Positions 8,305 through 19,058 of a DNA stretch of 59,324 nt are shown one piece after another. The position numbers and the translations under genes are program-made. The stretch's first letter is position 1; each line of letters begins with the position of its first letter. The notes under the pieces were generated by a model, which made no database searches, was not told where the DNA came from, and was given only the letters and a program-made list of their open reading frames with translations. The stretch is from Archaeoglobus sp. JdFR-37 (GTDB lineage: Archaea > Halobacteriota > Archaeoglobi > Archaeoglobales > Archaeoglobaceae): NCBI GenBank assembly GCA_002010215.1, contig MTMY01000030.1, forward strand, positions 1-59,324, read 5' to 3'.

Positions 8305-10712
8305 TTTAACACAACCTTTTCGGGACTGAGGCGGGTTACATTCAGTTCTGGCACAGGCAAGTAGATTGTGGTGAAGTTAACTCCTGTGAACGGCCAGGGG
8401 ATGAAGGTGACATTCGATACTCCATAGGCATTGGTCAATATCAACCCCTCTGTGTTTGGTACCACTTCAAAGCTACCTATCCAAGTCTCATTTATCCTGA
8501 TGCTGCTTATATTCCACTGAATGACCGTCTGATTGCCCACATAACTCACGTTGGCATTTGATGGGGTTTCAGAGAGGGTGACGTCAGATGTCAGCACGTC
8601 AGTGATGGTGATGTTTATCGCAGCCCTTTCCTTCAGCTCCCTGGCAATCTGCTCATAGATGTTCTGAAGTTCTTCTGATGTGGCGGCGAAAAAATAATAG
8701 TCGGGAGATGTGGCAATTTCTTGGAGCAATGTAGCATTGGCATCGCTCCCGAATCCGATTGTATATATCAGTATAGATTCGTTGTTTACTTGAGTTTGCT
8801 TCGTGATCTCTGCTTCGCTCAGAGCTTCCTGAATTGCCAGGGTTTCAGAGGCTTGACCGTCTGAAGTTATTGTTGGGTTTCCGTCTGACAGGATTATCAT
8901 AACCGGGATATTCCCTGTGGTGGTATTCGCCACCAGTTCTTCTCTTGCTTTCTTTATTCCACCTCCTAGGGGAGTTCCGCCATATGCATACAGTCCATCA
9001 ATACTGGTGTTGGCTTGATCAGTATTGTTGGTTAAAGGCTGATCCAGCGTTATTCTAGGAGTTGCACCGCCGCTTCCCTGACCGCCAAAGGAAACAACTC
9101 CTACCTGGTCAGTCCCTCTCAAAAAGCTGTTGAATGTTTTTGCAGTTATCTTGGCAGCATCAATTTTGGCAATGTCTGCCGTAATGTAAAATTCTTGGGT
9201 TCCATACGGAAAGTCCCCCACCACATATGCTGTGTAAGTTCCGCTGGCAGCATTTGAGTCTGAATAGTAAGTACCTGATGAGGAGGAATAAGGACCCTTC
9301 AGAGCTCCACCGGGCTCTTCTACCCATAAATGCAATTCCTTGCTACCATTTACCGGAGTTACCTCTATTTTCAGGTTTTCTACTATTGGGATCTGGAATG
9401 TGATGATTGATGCGTTGGCATCCAGTGCGAAGTTCCAGGATGAAACAAGGGTTCCAGAAAAATACCACCACCAAAAATATCCGTTTTTCTCAACCTCGAC
9501 TGTGACAGTATCGCTACCAGTGGGATAGTCAGCAACAACGCTGATAGTCCAGTTACCCTCCACGGGATTTTGCACGAAATACATCTCACCGTTTGTTATA
9601 CCGTACTGGGCGCGGGCAAAATCACCGTCAGGAGATTTAACCCACAGGTCTATATCCTTTCCGCTTGAAGAGTATGCCATGACGGTCAGACTGGAAAAAC
9701 TGCTATCTACATTGACGTAATTCTCCCACTTAGATGGAGACGCTGTACCACTGCTTGAGTTGTACAGCGTGTAACCATTGGTTCCATAATAGTCTGGGTC
9801 CATGCTTCCCGAAACGTCAATTACGTGCATCACACTTATATTTCTGGCCTGCTCGATTATTCCCCCGCCTCTGAGGTAAATTACGATCTGAACAGGATTA
9901 TCCGGCTCGGTAACCTCTGGTATTACGTATTTGGTGGCGAAGAGGTATGGATCGAGTTCTTGACTTTGCGGGATGACTGTTATGTTTATTGTGCTGCTGT
10001 CAGAATATCCGTAGCTGTCCCACACCGTAAGGGTTGCCGTGTACGTGCCATCAGCAGAATATGAGTGTTCAACCAAGGACTGGGATGGATTATTGGGGTT
10101 GTACTTTGCCTCATAGCTGCTACCATCTCCGAAATCCCACCTGAACCATAGGTCTCCTTCTCCTGTCGAGAGGGTCATGTCAAATGTCACATTACTTCCA
10201 ACCTCTACGGTGGTTGGATATGCCAGTGCCACTGCTGTGGGCATCATGTGGCTGTATTTCGTGTATTCTATTTCATGGACAGGAGTAATGCTGAAAGTTG
10301 AGCCTACTGGTAAGACTTTCAGTGCGATGTTATTGATGGGGATGTATTCACTCTTTCCAGCTCTTTCAGAGGAGATTTTCAGGACATATTCTCCACCTAC
10401 CTGCGTAAATTCTGCTTTGAAATCGTAGTCTCCGATAGTATAAGGCATGAATATTTTGGCCTTAACATAACCGTTCTCCGGTGCTATTATAGAGATGTCT
10501 GTGAGTTTGACGGCAATCTGGTTTCCCACATCCTGAAACTGATTTTTCATTGTTGTGGAGAGGGGAGTTTTACCCAACACATCATTGAACTGTAAAACAA
10601 TGAAAGCGAAGAAAATCATGAGTATGCCTGATAGAATCAAATATTCTATGAGGATTGAAACTCCTCTTTCTGAGTCATGTGAGCTGAACAAGAACGGTTT
10701 CCTCATACTCAA
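8301..10712 (-). CDS. Large surface protein with PKD domain and interrupted VWA domain
   Basis: An 803-residue surface protein. A hydrophobic helix at about residues 18-40 follows ERGVS, another class III-type signal, so the protein is anchored or assembled like a pilin. A PKD domain spans about 160-247 (FRWDFGDGSS, then DGTYTATLTVWDSYG). A von Willebrand A domain starts near 292, with the MIDAS motif DVSGS at 299-303, GGTPLG near 578-583 and ILSDGNP near 607-613. Between the first and later MIDAS pieces lies an insertion of about 200 residues (306-512) that looks like two beta-sandwich repeats (IDLWVKSPDG and ELHLWVEEPGG). The C-terminus resembles a DUF11-type beta domain. Role inferred: metal-dependent adhesion. 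The start is ATG 10712 or 10706; the gene overlaps the upstream one by 38 bases. Confidence 0.85.
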   Translation of the reverse strand: MSMRKPFLFSSHDSERGVSILIEYLILSGILMIFFAFIVLQFNDVLGKTPLSTTMKNQFQDVGNQIAVKLTDISIIAPENGYVKAKIFMPYTIGDYDFKAEFTQVGGEYVLKISSERAGKSEYIPINNIALKVLPVGSTFSITPVHEIEYTKYSHMMPTAVALAYPTTVEVGSNVTFDMTLSTGEGDLWFRWDFGDGSSYEAKYNPNNPSQSLVEHSYSADGTYTATLTVWDSYGYSDSSTINITVIPQSQELDPYLFATKYVIPEVTEPDNPVQIVIYLRGGGIIEQARNISVMHVIDVSGSMDPDYYGTNGYTLYNSSSGTASPSKWENYVNVDSSFSSLTVMAYSSSGKDIDLWVKSPDGDFARAQYGITNGEMYFVQNPVEGNWTISVVADYPTGSDTVTVEVEKNGYFWWWYFSGTLVSSWNFALDANASIITFQIPIVENLKIEVTPVNGSKELHLWVEEPGGALKGPYSSSSGTYYSDSNAASGTYTAYVVGDFPYGTQEFYITADIAKIDAAKITAKTFNSFLRGTDQVGVVSFGGQGSGGATPRITLDQPLTNNTDQANTSIDGLYAYGGTPLGGGIKKAREELVANTTTGNIPVMIILSDGNPTITSDGQASETLAIQEALSEAEITKQTQVNNESILIYTIGFGSDANATLLQEIATSPDYYFFAATSEELQNIYEQIARELKERAAINITITDVLTSDVTLSETPSNANVSYVGNQTVIQWNISSIRINETWIGSFEVVPNTEGLILTNAYGVSNVTFIPWPFTGVNFTTIYLPVPELNVTRLSPEKVVLK

Positions 10713-11091
10713 CCTCCGTATTGCTGAAAACGATCCTAATCATAAACGATGTAATCGTTTCCTGCCCTCCCACAACGCTCTTTTTAATGTCGAACACATC
10801 TATGCTTGCATAGGCACCATGGAGGGCGTAAAGAGTGGTTATCTGTCTGTCGAGCTCTTTGGCACGATCCAGGAAAGAAGAGGGTTCGCTTGCGTAATCT
10901 GTGAGTTCTTCAATGGCAATCCTCCTCAAATCTCTGATTTCATTCTTTGGGAAATTCAGCTGGGTTATTGAAGTCTCTGTTCCTGCCAGCAGGTTCTGGG
11001 AGTAGACGTAGGAAAGCCCGGCAAGCAGTATTGAGATCATTAAGGCCATAGTTATGATTATCTGACCCCTTGTATCTTTTAGACCCTCCAT
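10675..11091 (-). CDS. Small pilin-like protein
   Basis: A 138-residue protein with a class III-type start (TRGQIIITMALM, hydrophobic to about residue 28). The mature helical region is charged (NEIRDLRRIAIEEL) and is followed by beta strands. The RGQ-hydrophobic arrangement is typical of archaeal minor pilin-like proteins. It overlaps the upstream gene by 13 bases and the VWA gene by 38 bases. No function can be assigned beyond a probable part in the same extracellular assembly. Confidence 0.7.
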   Translation of the reverse strand: MEGLKDTRGQIIITMALMISILLAGLSYVYSQNLLAGTETSITQLNFPKNEIRDLRRIAIEELTDYASEPSSFLDRAKELDRQITTLYALHGAYASIDVFDIKKSVVGGQETITSFMIRIVFSNTEVEYEETVLVQLT

Positions 11092-11624
11092 AACGTCAGC
11101 CTCACCTCCAGCAGAATCGGGACATTATTATTAGGCCCCTCAATACCTGAGGAATTGAGTTTGAAGGGAGAATCGTCAACGAATGCTCCATTCCTGATGA
11201 CAAGATATGTGGAGGCAGTAACGGTTGTTGAAGTGGGGATGCGGTTTGTAATGTTGTAAACCTCTATTTTATTGGTTGTCAAGTTCACATAATATACTTG
11301 GAGGTTGAAGTCAGTGTAGTCTGGAAGCAATTTTTCCAGACTGCTGAGGAGTTTATCTGGAACATAAGTGCTGTTTATACGCTTCAAAACATACTGAAGA
11401 GTATCTTCTGCTCCGGATTCATTGTTGAGGATTGTAAGAGCATCCTGTCCGTACTGTCTCATCTGAACGTAGACAACTTCATCTGATACGGGAGAGATTA
11501 TCATTGTACTCTGGAAGAGGAAATAGGCTACGCTGAGTATGAGCACAGCAGCAATTACGCCTTCCAGTGTCATCATCTGTCCTTTATTCTGTCCTTTACC
11601 ACACCGCAACAACGAGTTTGGCAA
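11079..11624 (-). CDS. Pilin-like membrane-anchored protein
   Basis: A 181-residue open frame. KGQMMTLEGVIAAVLILSV is a class III-like signal followed by a single hydrophobic helix, and the ectodomain has several Asn sequons. The frame opens at TTG 11624, overlapping the upstream gene by 29 bases. ATG 11576 has AAAGGACAG before it but would lose the KGQ site. I keep the longer form because every other member of the operon retains a [KR]G[QV] motif. Confidence 0.65.
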   Translation of the reverse strand: MPNSLLRCGKGQNKGQMMTLEGVIAAVLILSVAYFLFQSTMIISPVSDEVVYVQMRQYGQDALTILNNESGAEDTLQYVLKRINSTYVPDKLLSSLEKLLPDYTDFNLQVYYVNLTTNKIEVYNITNRIPTSTTVTASTYLVIRNGAFVDDSPFKLNSSGIEGPNNNVPILLEVRLTLWRV

Positions 11625-12498
11625 CTATTCTCCCTCCTATATACTCCCCAGCGTTAGTTGAGATTACGTAGCCCCTCACGTTGTGCACCTGTACGTCCAC
11701 ATTAACAGTCCCGCTTCTCTGGTTGATGATGTTGGTGAGGTCGAACGTGCCTATTGTATCATTTCCAGAAACGTCTATGACTCGATTACCATCTACGTCA
11801 ACCCTCATCCAAGGATCTGTTGCAGACTGATTGTCATTTCTATCCAGAATTACTATGACAAAGGAACCGACAGGAGGTGTGACAATAAAGTTGTAGTTAA
11901 CAGTGTTGGGCGTATCAACCCGGCTGGAAATGTTTGATACGCTTGAAGTATTCTCAAAAGCTATTATCCTTTCATATTTCGCCACATCTTTCCAGTCAGG
12001 TATGGGGTTGCCAATCAGTAGCAGAGGCTGGCTACCATTCGTGGAATGTGCTGGATTTGAAGAATTACTTGACAGAAGCTGAAGGGAAATGTTAAATCCG
12101 AACTTTCTATCGGGCGTTTCCAGTCCTAGAGCTCTCCTCAGCTCATCCTCTCCGGCCGAAAGGTAGAAGTTCTTTAGCGCATCTATCTTATCCGAATCAA
12201 GTACGTTTGCCTCAGGGCCCATTAAGCCGGGTCTCACCTCCACATCCGGTAAAGAATAGTAATTTTCCCAATCAGTTCCGTTAACACTTCCATTGCTCCA
12301 GTATCCCGGGTCTTCTACAAGAAGGGCTGAAATTCTGTAGGCTAGAGGATAAAGAGCAATTTCACTTCTTTCTGAAGCGAAGATTGTGGGAATGTACTGA
12401 ATGATGAAGACGAAACTGAGAAGGAAAATAGTAAGGCCTACTATAATGTCTAAGCTGAGCTTTCCCTCGACACTTCTGTGACTTTTGTAATTCATCAT
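11596..12498 (-). CDS. Pilin-like secreted protein (first gene of operon)
   Basis: A 300-residue protein with an N-terminal positively charged segment and one hydrophobic helix (LSLDIIVGLTIFLLSFVFII, about residues 14-33). A long ectodomain with numerous N-x-S/T sequons follows. It is the first of six tightly overlapping minus-strand genes. A sequence near the end, DVQVHNVRGYVI, is beta-rich. It is not related to a named family that I can recognise. Start ATGATG at 12498/12495 has no obvious ribosome site, which suggests a leaderless or weakly translated transcript. Confidence 0.7.
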   Translation of the reverse strand: MMNYKSHRSVEGKLSLDIIVGLTIFLLSFVFIIQYIPTIFASERSEIALYPLAYRISALLVEDPGYWSNGSVNGTDWENYYSLPDVEVRPGLMGPEANVLDSDKIDALKNFYLSAGEDELRRALGLETPDRKFGFNISLQLLSSNSSNPAHSTNGSQPLLLIGNPIPDWKDVAKYERIIAFENTSSVSNISSRVDTPNTVNYNFIVTPPVGSFVIVILDRNDNQSATDPWMRVDVDGNRVIDVSGNDTIGTFDLTNIINQRSGTVNVDVQVHNVRGYVISTNAGEYIGGRIVAKLVVAVW

Positions 12499-12530
12499 TA
12501 TTGTAATAATCGTTAGATGATTTTAGCTTT

Positions 12531-12559
12531 TCGGTTGTCGAACTCAACGCTTCAACCGA
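12531..12559. terminator. Hairpin between the CdhC-like gene and the pilin-like operon
   Basis: TCGGTTG (12531-12537) and CAACCGA (12553-12559) form a perfect 7-base inverted repeat with a 15-base loop. It overlaps the stop codon of the CdhC-like gene. It may end or process that transcript before the pilin-like operon begins. Archaeal terminators usually need only T-runs, so the role is uncertain. Confidence 0.25.
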
Positions 12560-13622
12560 CTTTAACCTCCTTCAACAAGTTCTCGTCTATAAATTTGCAA
12601 ATATAGGCGTAAACTCCTGGAGAAACCCACACAACTCTCTTCCAGCCACCCCCTCCTTTCAGAAATTTTTCACTCTTCATGTATGCAAAGCTGATACCAA
12701 CAAAACCCTCCACCTGCTGGCCAGCGATTATTCTCTCCATCTCATCGAAGGTCAACCCTATGGGTGTTTTCTTTTTGTAACCCCTGTCAACTATTCCGAA
12801 TCCATCTTTTTCAGGTATGTAAAACACTATTGCTTCACTGTACAATCCTGTCAGAGGTGGAAAAGCTAGAACGCTATGAAGCTTAATTTTCTCAACTTTG
12901 CCTTCTGTCATCTTTTTTACAGCGTCATCCACTCCTGTAAATTCGTCGTTTCCTGCTTTCTTTCCTTTTTCAACCCTAGAGTAGTAATGGACAGCTTCCA
13001 GCTCCTCTGCAGCCTTTGCTTCAGGCCAGGCTGTCCCACACGGTGAAGGACGGTCAGGAGATATTATGCAGACGTGATTTAGAAGATAGTACTGGCATGA
13101 TGTGCAGGCGTAGAAGTCTGTAACTTCATCTTCACTCACTCTATATTCTTCTCTCTGTCTGTGAATCTTCGCTGCCTCCTCTCTAGCTCTTTCAAATTCG
13201 TCCTCATCCAATATCAGCCTGATTTTGACACTCTTAACTCCGGGGATTGAGGTAAAACTATCGTGCAGAACCTTCGCAAGACAATCTGGCGTGAAACGAT
13301 GCATTGATTCGTCAGAAACGATTATTTCCACATTTTCTTTTCTGAATTTGTACTCCACTCCCCCGAATCTATTCACAGTCTCGCCTATAAGGGCTTCAAG
13401 AGCCATTGCTGCTTCATCACTGACACCACCAGCTTCAATCCAGATCCCGATAACGTTGGTAAGCTCGCCTATCACTTCGATGCCCTGATCATCTCCGGGT
13501 GTTACAACTTCAAAGCCCCTGAATACCCTTCCTTTGACTCTCTCTCCGAGGTAAATATCATCGAACTCCAGACACTCAGACTTGATGTCCATCTTGCTAG
13601 GATCAACGTAGCGGTGGAGCAT
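12552..13622 (-). CDS. Acetyl-CoA synthase beta-subunit (CdhC) paralogue lacking the distal Ni site
   Basis: A 356-residue relative of CdhC, the acetyl-CoA synthase subunit of the archaeal CO dehydrogenase/acetyl-CoA synthase complex (about 470 residues). The four cysteines that bind the A-cluster [4Fe-4S] unit are present as C173, C176, C185 and C195. Their spacing of 3, 9 and 10 matches Cys506/509/518/528 of the Moorella enzyme. Later family segments (VLAFPP, FYIPEKDGFGIV, PIGLTF, VEGFVGISFAYMKS, GGWKRVVW) are also conserved. However, the CGC motif that holds the distal nickel is replaced by GLY (residues 259-261) in PLTGLYSEAIVFY. The enzyme thus probably does not make acetyl-CoA in the normal way. 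It has its own TATA box and is divergent from a LOG-like gene. No other cdh gene is nearby. Confidence 0.85.
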   Translation of the reverse strand: MLHRYVDPSKMDIKSECLEFDDIYLGERVKGRVFRGFEVVTPGDDQGIEVIGELTNVIGIWIEAGGVSDEAAMALEALIGETVNRFGGVEYKFRKENVEIIVSDESMHRFTPDCLAKVLHDSFTSIPGVKSVKIRLILDEDEFERAREEAAKIHRQREEYRVSEDEVTDFYACTSCQYYLLNHVCIISPDRPSPCGTAWPEAKAAEELEAVHYYSRVEKGKKAGNDEFTGVDDAVKKMTEGKVEKIKLHSVLAFPPLTGLYSEAIVFYIPEKDGFGIVDRGYKKKTPIGLTFDEMERIIAGQQVEGFVGISFAYMKSEKFLKGGGGWKRVVWVSPGVYAYICKFIDENLLKEVKVG

Positions 13623-13635
13623 GCGGGATGTGGGG

Positions 13636-13650
13636 TAGCTATATTTATCA
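13636..13650. promoter_or_regulatory. Shared TATA region for divergent genes
   Basis: The sequence AGCTATATTTATCATC lies about 20 bases from the ATG of the CdhC-like gene (minus) and about 25 bases from the ATG at 13670 (plus). It can be read as a TATA box on both strands. Both mRNAs would be nearly leaderless. Confidence 0.45.
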
Positions 13651-13669
13651 TCTTACTGTACTTTTGTTC

Positions 13670-14125
13670 ATGAAGCAAATAGCCGTTGTTGGAGCATCTC
13701 AATGCAATGAGGAAATTTATTCTATTGCTGAGAAGATTGGGGAACTTATAGCTGAAAAAGGATGGATTCTGATCAACGGTGGGCTTGGCGGTGTGATGGA
13801 GGCCAGTGCTAGGGGAGCAAGGAAAAAAGGTGGTGTTGTGGTAGGAATAATTCCACACTCAGACAAGACGTATGCAAATCCTTATTGCAGCATCATCATC
13901 GCTACGAATATGGGACATGCAAGGAACATGGTAATAGTCCATTCCAGCGACGCCATTATTGCGGTTGATGGGGAATACGGCACGATTTCCGAAATAGCGA
14001 TAGCATTGAAGGAGAAGAAGCCCGTGGTGGTAATAAATCCTCCTGTAAGGTTGAAGGATATGATAATTGTCGAAAGCCCTGAAGAGGCTATTAAAATGCT
14101 TGAGGATTCGTTAGGGAGTAGTTAA
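13670..14125 (+). CDS. LOG/DprA-related nucleotide-binding protein (TIGR00725 type)
   Basis: A 151-residue Rossmann-like protein of the lysine-decarboxylase-like/LOG superfamily. INGGLGGVMEASARGA matches the phosphate-binding loop, and VDGEYGTISEIAIAL is a variant of the PGGxGTxxE motif. Relatives cleave nucleoside 5'-monophosphates to base and ribose phosphate, but this subfamily is uncharacterised. The Gly-Gly at the motif start is replaced by Asp-Gly, so activity is uncertain. An in-frame ATG at 13628 exists, but homology begins at MKQIAVVGAS and the TATA element at about 13640 points to ATG 13670. Confidence 0.8.
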   Translation: MKQIAVVGASQCNEEIYSIAEKIGELIAEKGWILINGGLGGVMEASARGARKKGGVVVGIIPHSDKTYANPYCSIIIATNMGHARNMVIVHSSDAIIAVDGEYGTISEIAIALKEKKPVVVINPPVRLKDMIIVESPEEAIKMLEDSLGSS

Positions 14126-14254
14126 AGCTACTTACAAGTTGCTCACAAGCTATTATCCTGTAGTTTACAAGCTATCCAAGAGAATATGCAGGGAGTATTC
14201 CTCGCAATTCCCCAACAATATTACATTGCGACCAAAAAAGGCAATTGAGTTATT

Positions 14255-14617
14255 TCACCCAATACTTGTGCGTCTTAAAAACCACACCTCCAGTTTTATG
14301 CATCCATTGGCATCGCATTCAAAAGCCATACAGCCGAAGCATGGTGGAAGCCCGGCGAGCTCGTCCATAGTCTCCATTAGTTCTATCAGGCTAAGCTCTC
14401 TGCCCTCTTCTTCGATTTCAGCATCCGCTGGGACAATCTTGAAGGTCTTTACGCCATCTACAACAACTTCCACTCTTCTGATCAGACCCTCTTTTTCCAG
14501 CTTCCTGAGTATTCTTGAACATTTACTGCTATCTATGTTCAGCTCCTTCCACAAATCCTTCTGGAGAATAGATCCTTTCTCTTCAAGGATCTGAAGAATC
14601 TGGTCTCTGGTTTCCAT
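14255..14617 (-). CDS. Winged-helix regulator with cysteine-rich tail
   Basis: A 120-residue DNA-binding protein. Residues 1-60 form a MarR/Lrp-like winged helix (DQILQILEEKGSILQKDL...SSKCSRILRKLEKEGLI). A short acidic linker leads to a C-terminal segment CFGCMAFECDANGC, whose four cysteines (CxxC-x4-C-x4-C) could bind Fe-S or zinc or act as a thiol switch. It sits 11 bases after the Sm-like protein gene in the same direction. Targets are unknown. The family is archaeal; I do not recognise a named member. Confidence 0.8.
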   Translation of the reverse strand: METRDQILQILEEKGSILQKDLWKELNIDSSKCSRILRKLEKEGLIRRVEVVVDGVKTFKIVPADAEIEEEGRELSLIELMETMDELAGLPPCFGCMAFECDANGCIKLEVWFLRRTSIG

Positions 14618-14628
14618 CCTATTTCCTC

Positions 14629-14853
14629 TTATTCCTCAAACGGCTGGATGAGAATTATGTTGTTACCCCTCAATACTATGTTTCCAAGGTTTCTAACCTT
14701 CTCACCATTCTTATACTCCATAGCGTTGCTCATATACACGTTCATGTAGTCGTCAACGCTTTCCAGCTTGCCAACTAAGTCGCTCTCCTCACCTTTCATC
14801 TCTATTCTCACGACCTTGCCAACAAGTGACTTAACTTTCTGGTTCGGAAGCAC
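14629..14853 (-). CDS. Sm-like archaeal protein (LSm)
   Basis: A 74-residue protein that should form a heptameric ring binding U-rich RNA. Sm1 covers the first half (VGKVVRIEMKGEESDLVGKLESVDDYMNVYM) and Sm2 the end (LGNIVLRGNNIILI), with the RG dipeptide of the RNA-binding pocket. The start is GTG 14853, preceded by a strong GGAGGTGA about 5 bases upstream, and no ATG fits. It is the first gene of a two-gene operon with the cysteine-rich regulator. Confidence 0.93.
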   Translation of the reverse strand: MLPNQKVKSLVGKVVRIEMKGEESDLVGKLESVDDYMNVYMSNAMEYKNGEKVRNLGNIVLRGNNIILIQPFEE

Positions 14854-14940
14854 TCTATCACCTCCATCTAAGTCTTGTGAGATTATATTTTAGCATTGTG
14901 GTGTATTCCGGAATCTGGGTAAGCACAAGAACAAAAATCG

Positions 14941-14950
14941 TATATATACC
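14941..14950 (+). promoter_or_regulatory. TATA box of the epimerase gene
   Basis: TATATATACC lies about 25 bases before the ATG at 14971. This is the typical spacing for a leaderless archaeal transcript. Confidence 0.6.
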
Positions 14951-14970
14951 TTACTGGTTGCTGATAAACC

Positions 14971-15882
14971 ATGATAGTTGTAACTGGAGGCGCAGGATTC
15001 ATTGGAAGCCATGTTACTGATAAGCTCATTGAAATGGGTGAGGAGGTTCTTGTCATAGATAATCTCTCTTCTGGGAGAGCTGAATATATCAATCCTCAGG
15101 CTGAACTGGTAAAACTGGATCTTACTCATCACGAATCACTTGTAGAAGCCATCAAGGGTGCTGAGGTTGTGTGGCACATCGCTGCCAACCCGGATGTAAG
15201 GATGGGGTTGGAGAAACCTGATGAAATATACAGGAATAATATCGAAGCTACTTACAGTCTGCTGGAAGCTATGAGGAAGCTCAAAATCGATAAGGTGGTT
15301 TTTACGAGCACCTCTACGGTTTATGGAGAAGCAGAGATAATCCCAACTCCTGAAGACTATGCTGGCGTGCCCATTTCAATCTATGGTGCCTCAAAGCTGG
15401 CATGCGAGGCCCTAATTGCATCTTATTGCCACACGTTTGATATGCAGAGCTGGATTTACCGGTTTGCCAATGTGATAGGCAAAAGGAGCAACCATGGCGT
15501 CATCTATGATTTCATCCAAAAGATTAGGAGAAATCCAGAGGTGCTGGAGATTTTAGGAGATGGTCAGCAGAACAAATCCTACATCTACATTTCAGACTGT
15601 GTGGAAGGGATGTTCGCCGGATTGAAGGCAGATGAGGCGGTTAACATCTTTAACATAGGTAGCGAGGACCAGGTGAAGGTAAGAAGGATTGCTGAAATAG
15701 TGTGCGAGGAGATGGGAGTTGAGCCGGAATTTGTTTTTACTGGCGGTGATAGAGGGTGGAAGGGAGATGTCCCTGTAATGCTTCTTTCCATAGAAAAGCT
15801 GAAGTCTCTTGGCTGGAAACCAAAGTACTCCTCTGAGGAAGCAGTCAGAATGGCTGTAAAGGATCTTCTCTCTGAAATGTAG
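14971..15882 (+). CDS. NAD-dependent sugar epimerase (GalE-like extended SDR)
   Basis: A 303-residue extended short-chain dehydrogenase that acts on nucleotide sugars, probably as a UDP-glucose/UDP-galactose-type 4-epimerase feeding surface glycans. The NAD-binding loop is GGAGFIGSHV at residues 6-15. The catalytic triad region has STSTVYG and YGASK (Tyr-x-x-x-Lys near residue 148). RFANVIGKRSNHGVI matches the substrate-binding region of archaeal GalE-like enzymes. It stands alone with its own TATA box, convergent with ogt. Substrate specificity cannot be fixed from sequence. Confidence 0.88.
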   Translation: MIVVTGGAGFIGSHVTDKLIEMGEEVLVIDNLSSGRAEYINPQAELVKLDLTHHESLVEAIKGAEVVWHIAANPDVRMGLEKPDEIYRNNIEATYSLLEAMRKLKIDKVVFTSTSTVYGEAEIIPTPEDYAGVPISIYGASKLACEALIASYCHTFDMQSWIYRFANVIGKRSNHGVIYDFIQKIRRNPEVLEILGDGQQNKSYIYISDCVEGMFAGLKADEAVNIFNIGSEDQVKVRRIAEIVCEEMGVEPEFVFTGGDRGWKGDVPVMLLSIEKLKSLGWKPKYSSEEAVRMAVKDLLSEM

Positions 15883-15918
15883 TTAGTCTGGTAGGATTCG
15901 GGGCTACTCGATAACGGC

Positions 15919-18429
<2,511 letters not shown>

Positions 18430-18450
18430 ATACTTCACCTCCTACTTAAT

Positions 18451-18470
18451 AGTGAATTCTATAATTCACT
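18451..18470. promoter_or_regulatory. Palindromic operator candidate between tes and carS
   Basis: AGTGAATT and AATTCACT form perfect 8-base arms around CTAT. The repeat overlaps the likely TATA element of tes and lies just upstream of the carS TATA (about 18481-18490). A protein bound here could control both divergent lipid genes. Confidence 0.45.
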
Positions 18471-18511
18471 GAAAGCGAAAGTGATATATCAAGATTTCGA
18501 AGTCAAGATTT

Positions 18512-19051
18512 ATGATAGAACTCCTAACACTCACCATATGGCTTCTTCTCCCTTCATATACTCCAAATAACTTCGCAGTGATTTTTGGTGGAGGCACTCC
18601 TATAGATATGGGTAAGAAGTTTCGTGATGGAAGGAGGATACTGGGTGATGGAAAAACGTTCAGAGGGTTCTTATTTGGGGTTTTGGGGGGTGTGTTTACG
18701 GGAATCATTCAATATGGTGTTGAGAATATTTTCGGATTTTCTATATTCTCGACTCTTCCGCTTCCGTCTTTTCTCATTCTTAGCTCTCTTCTATCATTTG
18801 GTGCCTTAACGGGTGATATTTTCGGCAGCTTTGTAAAGAGGAGAGTTGGTTTTGAAAGGGGTAGAAGCTTTCCTGTACTAGATCAACTCGGCTTCTTGGT
18901 TTTTGCTTTTCTGTTTGCCAGCATCCATCCAGCCTTCGGAACTCTTTATACTCCCGACGTGATTCTGACGGGAATTATTATAACTCCAATACTCCATGTG
19001 GTCACAAACATAATAGCATACAAGCTTGGATTGAAGGAGGTTCCATGGTGA
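18512..19051 (+). CDS. carS: CDP-archaeol synthase
   Basis: Activates unsaturated archaeol (DGGGP) with CTP to CDP-archaeol, the branch point for polar head-group attachment. This 179-residue membrane protein has about five hydrophobic helices. The family signature is present: GGGTPIDMGKKFRDGRRILG, then DGKTFRG near residues 46-52, and GDIFGSFVKRR with RGRSFPVLDQLGF in the second half. It is divergent from tes and is followed after 7 bases by pyrE, so the pair is probably one transcript. A TATA element (GATATATC) about 27 bases upstream fits leaderless initiation. Confidence 0.95.
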   Translation: MIELLTLTIWLLLPSYTPNNFAVIFGGGTPIDMGKKFRDGRRILGDGKTFRGFLFGVLGGVFTGIIQYGVENIFGFSIFSTLPLPSFLILSSLLSFGALTGDIFGSFVKRRVGFERGRSFPVLDQLGFLVFAFLFASIHPAFGTLYTPDVILTGIIITPILHVVTNIIAYKLGLKEVPW

Positions 19052-19058
19052 TGCGAGT

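Noticed and set aside
10555-10971. Plus-strand 138-codon frame
   Set aside because: It is antisense to the start of the VWA protein gene and its upstream neighbour; no homology or start signal.
14139-14594. Plus-strand 151-codon frame
   Set aside because: It is mostly antisense to the winged-helix gene, Ser-rich with no recognisable domain, and the minus-strand gene has clear motifs.
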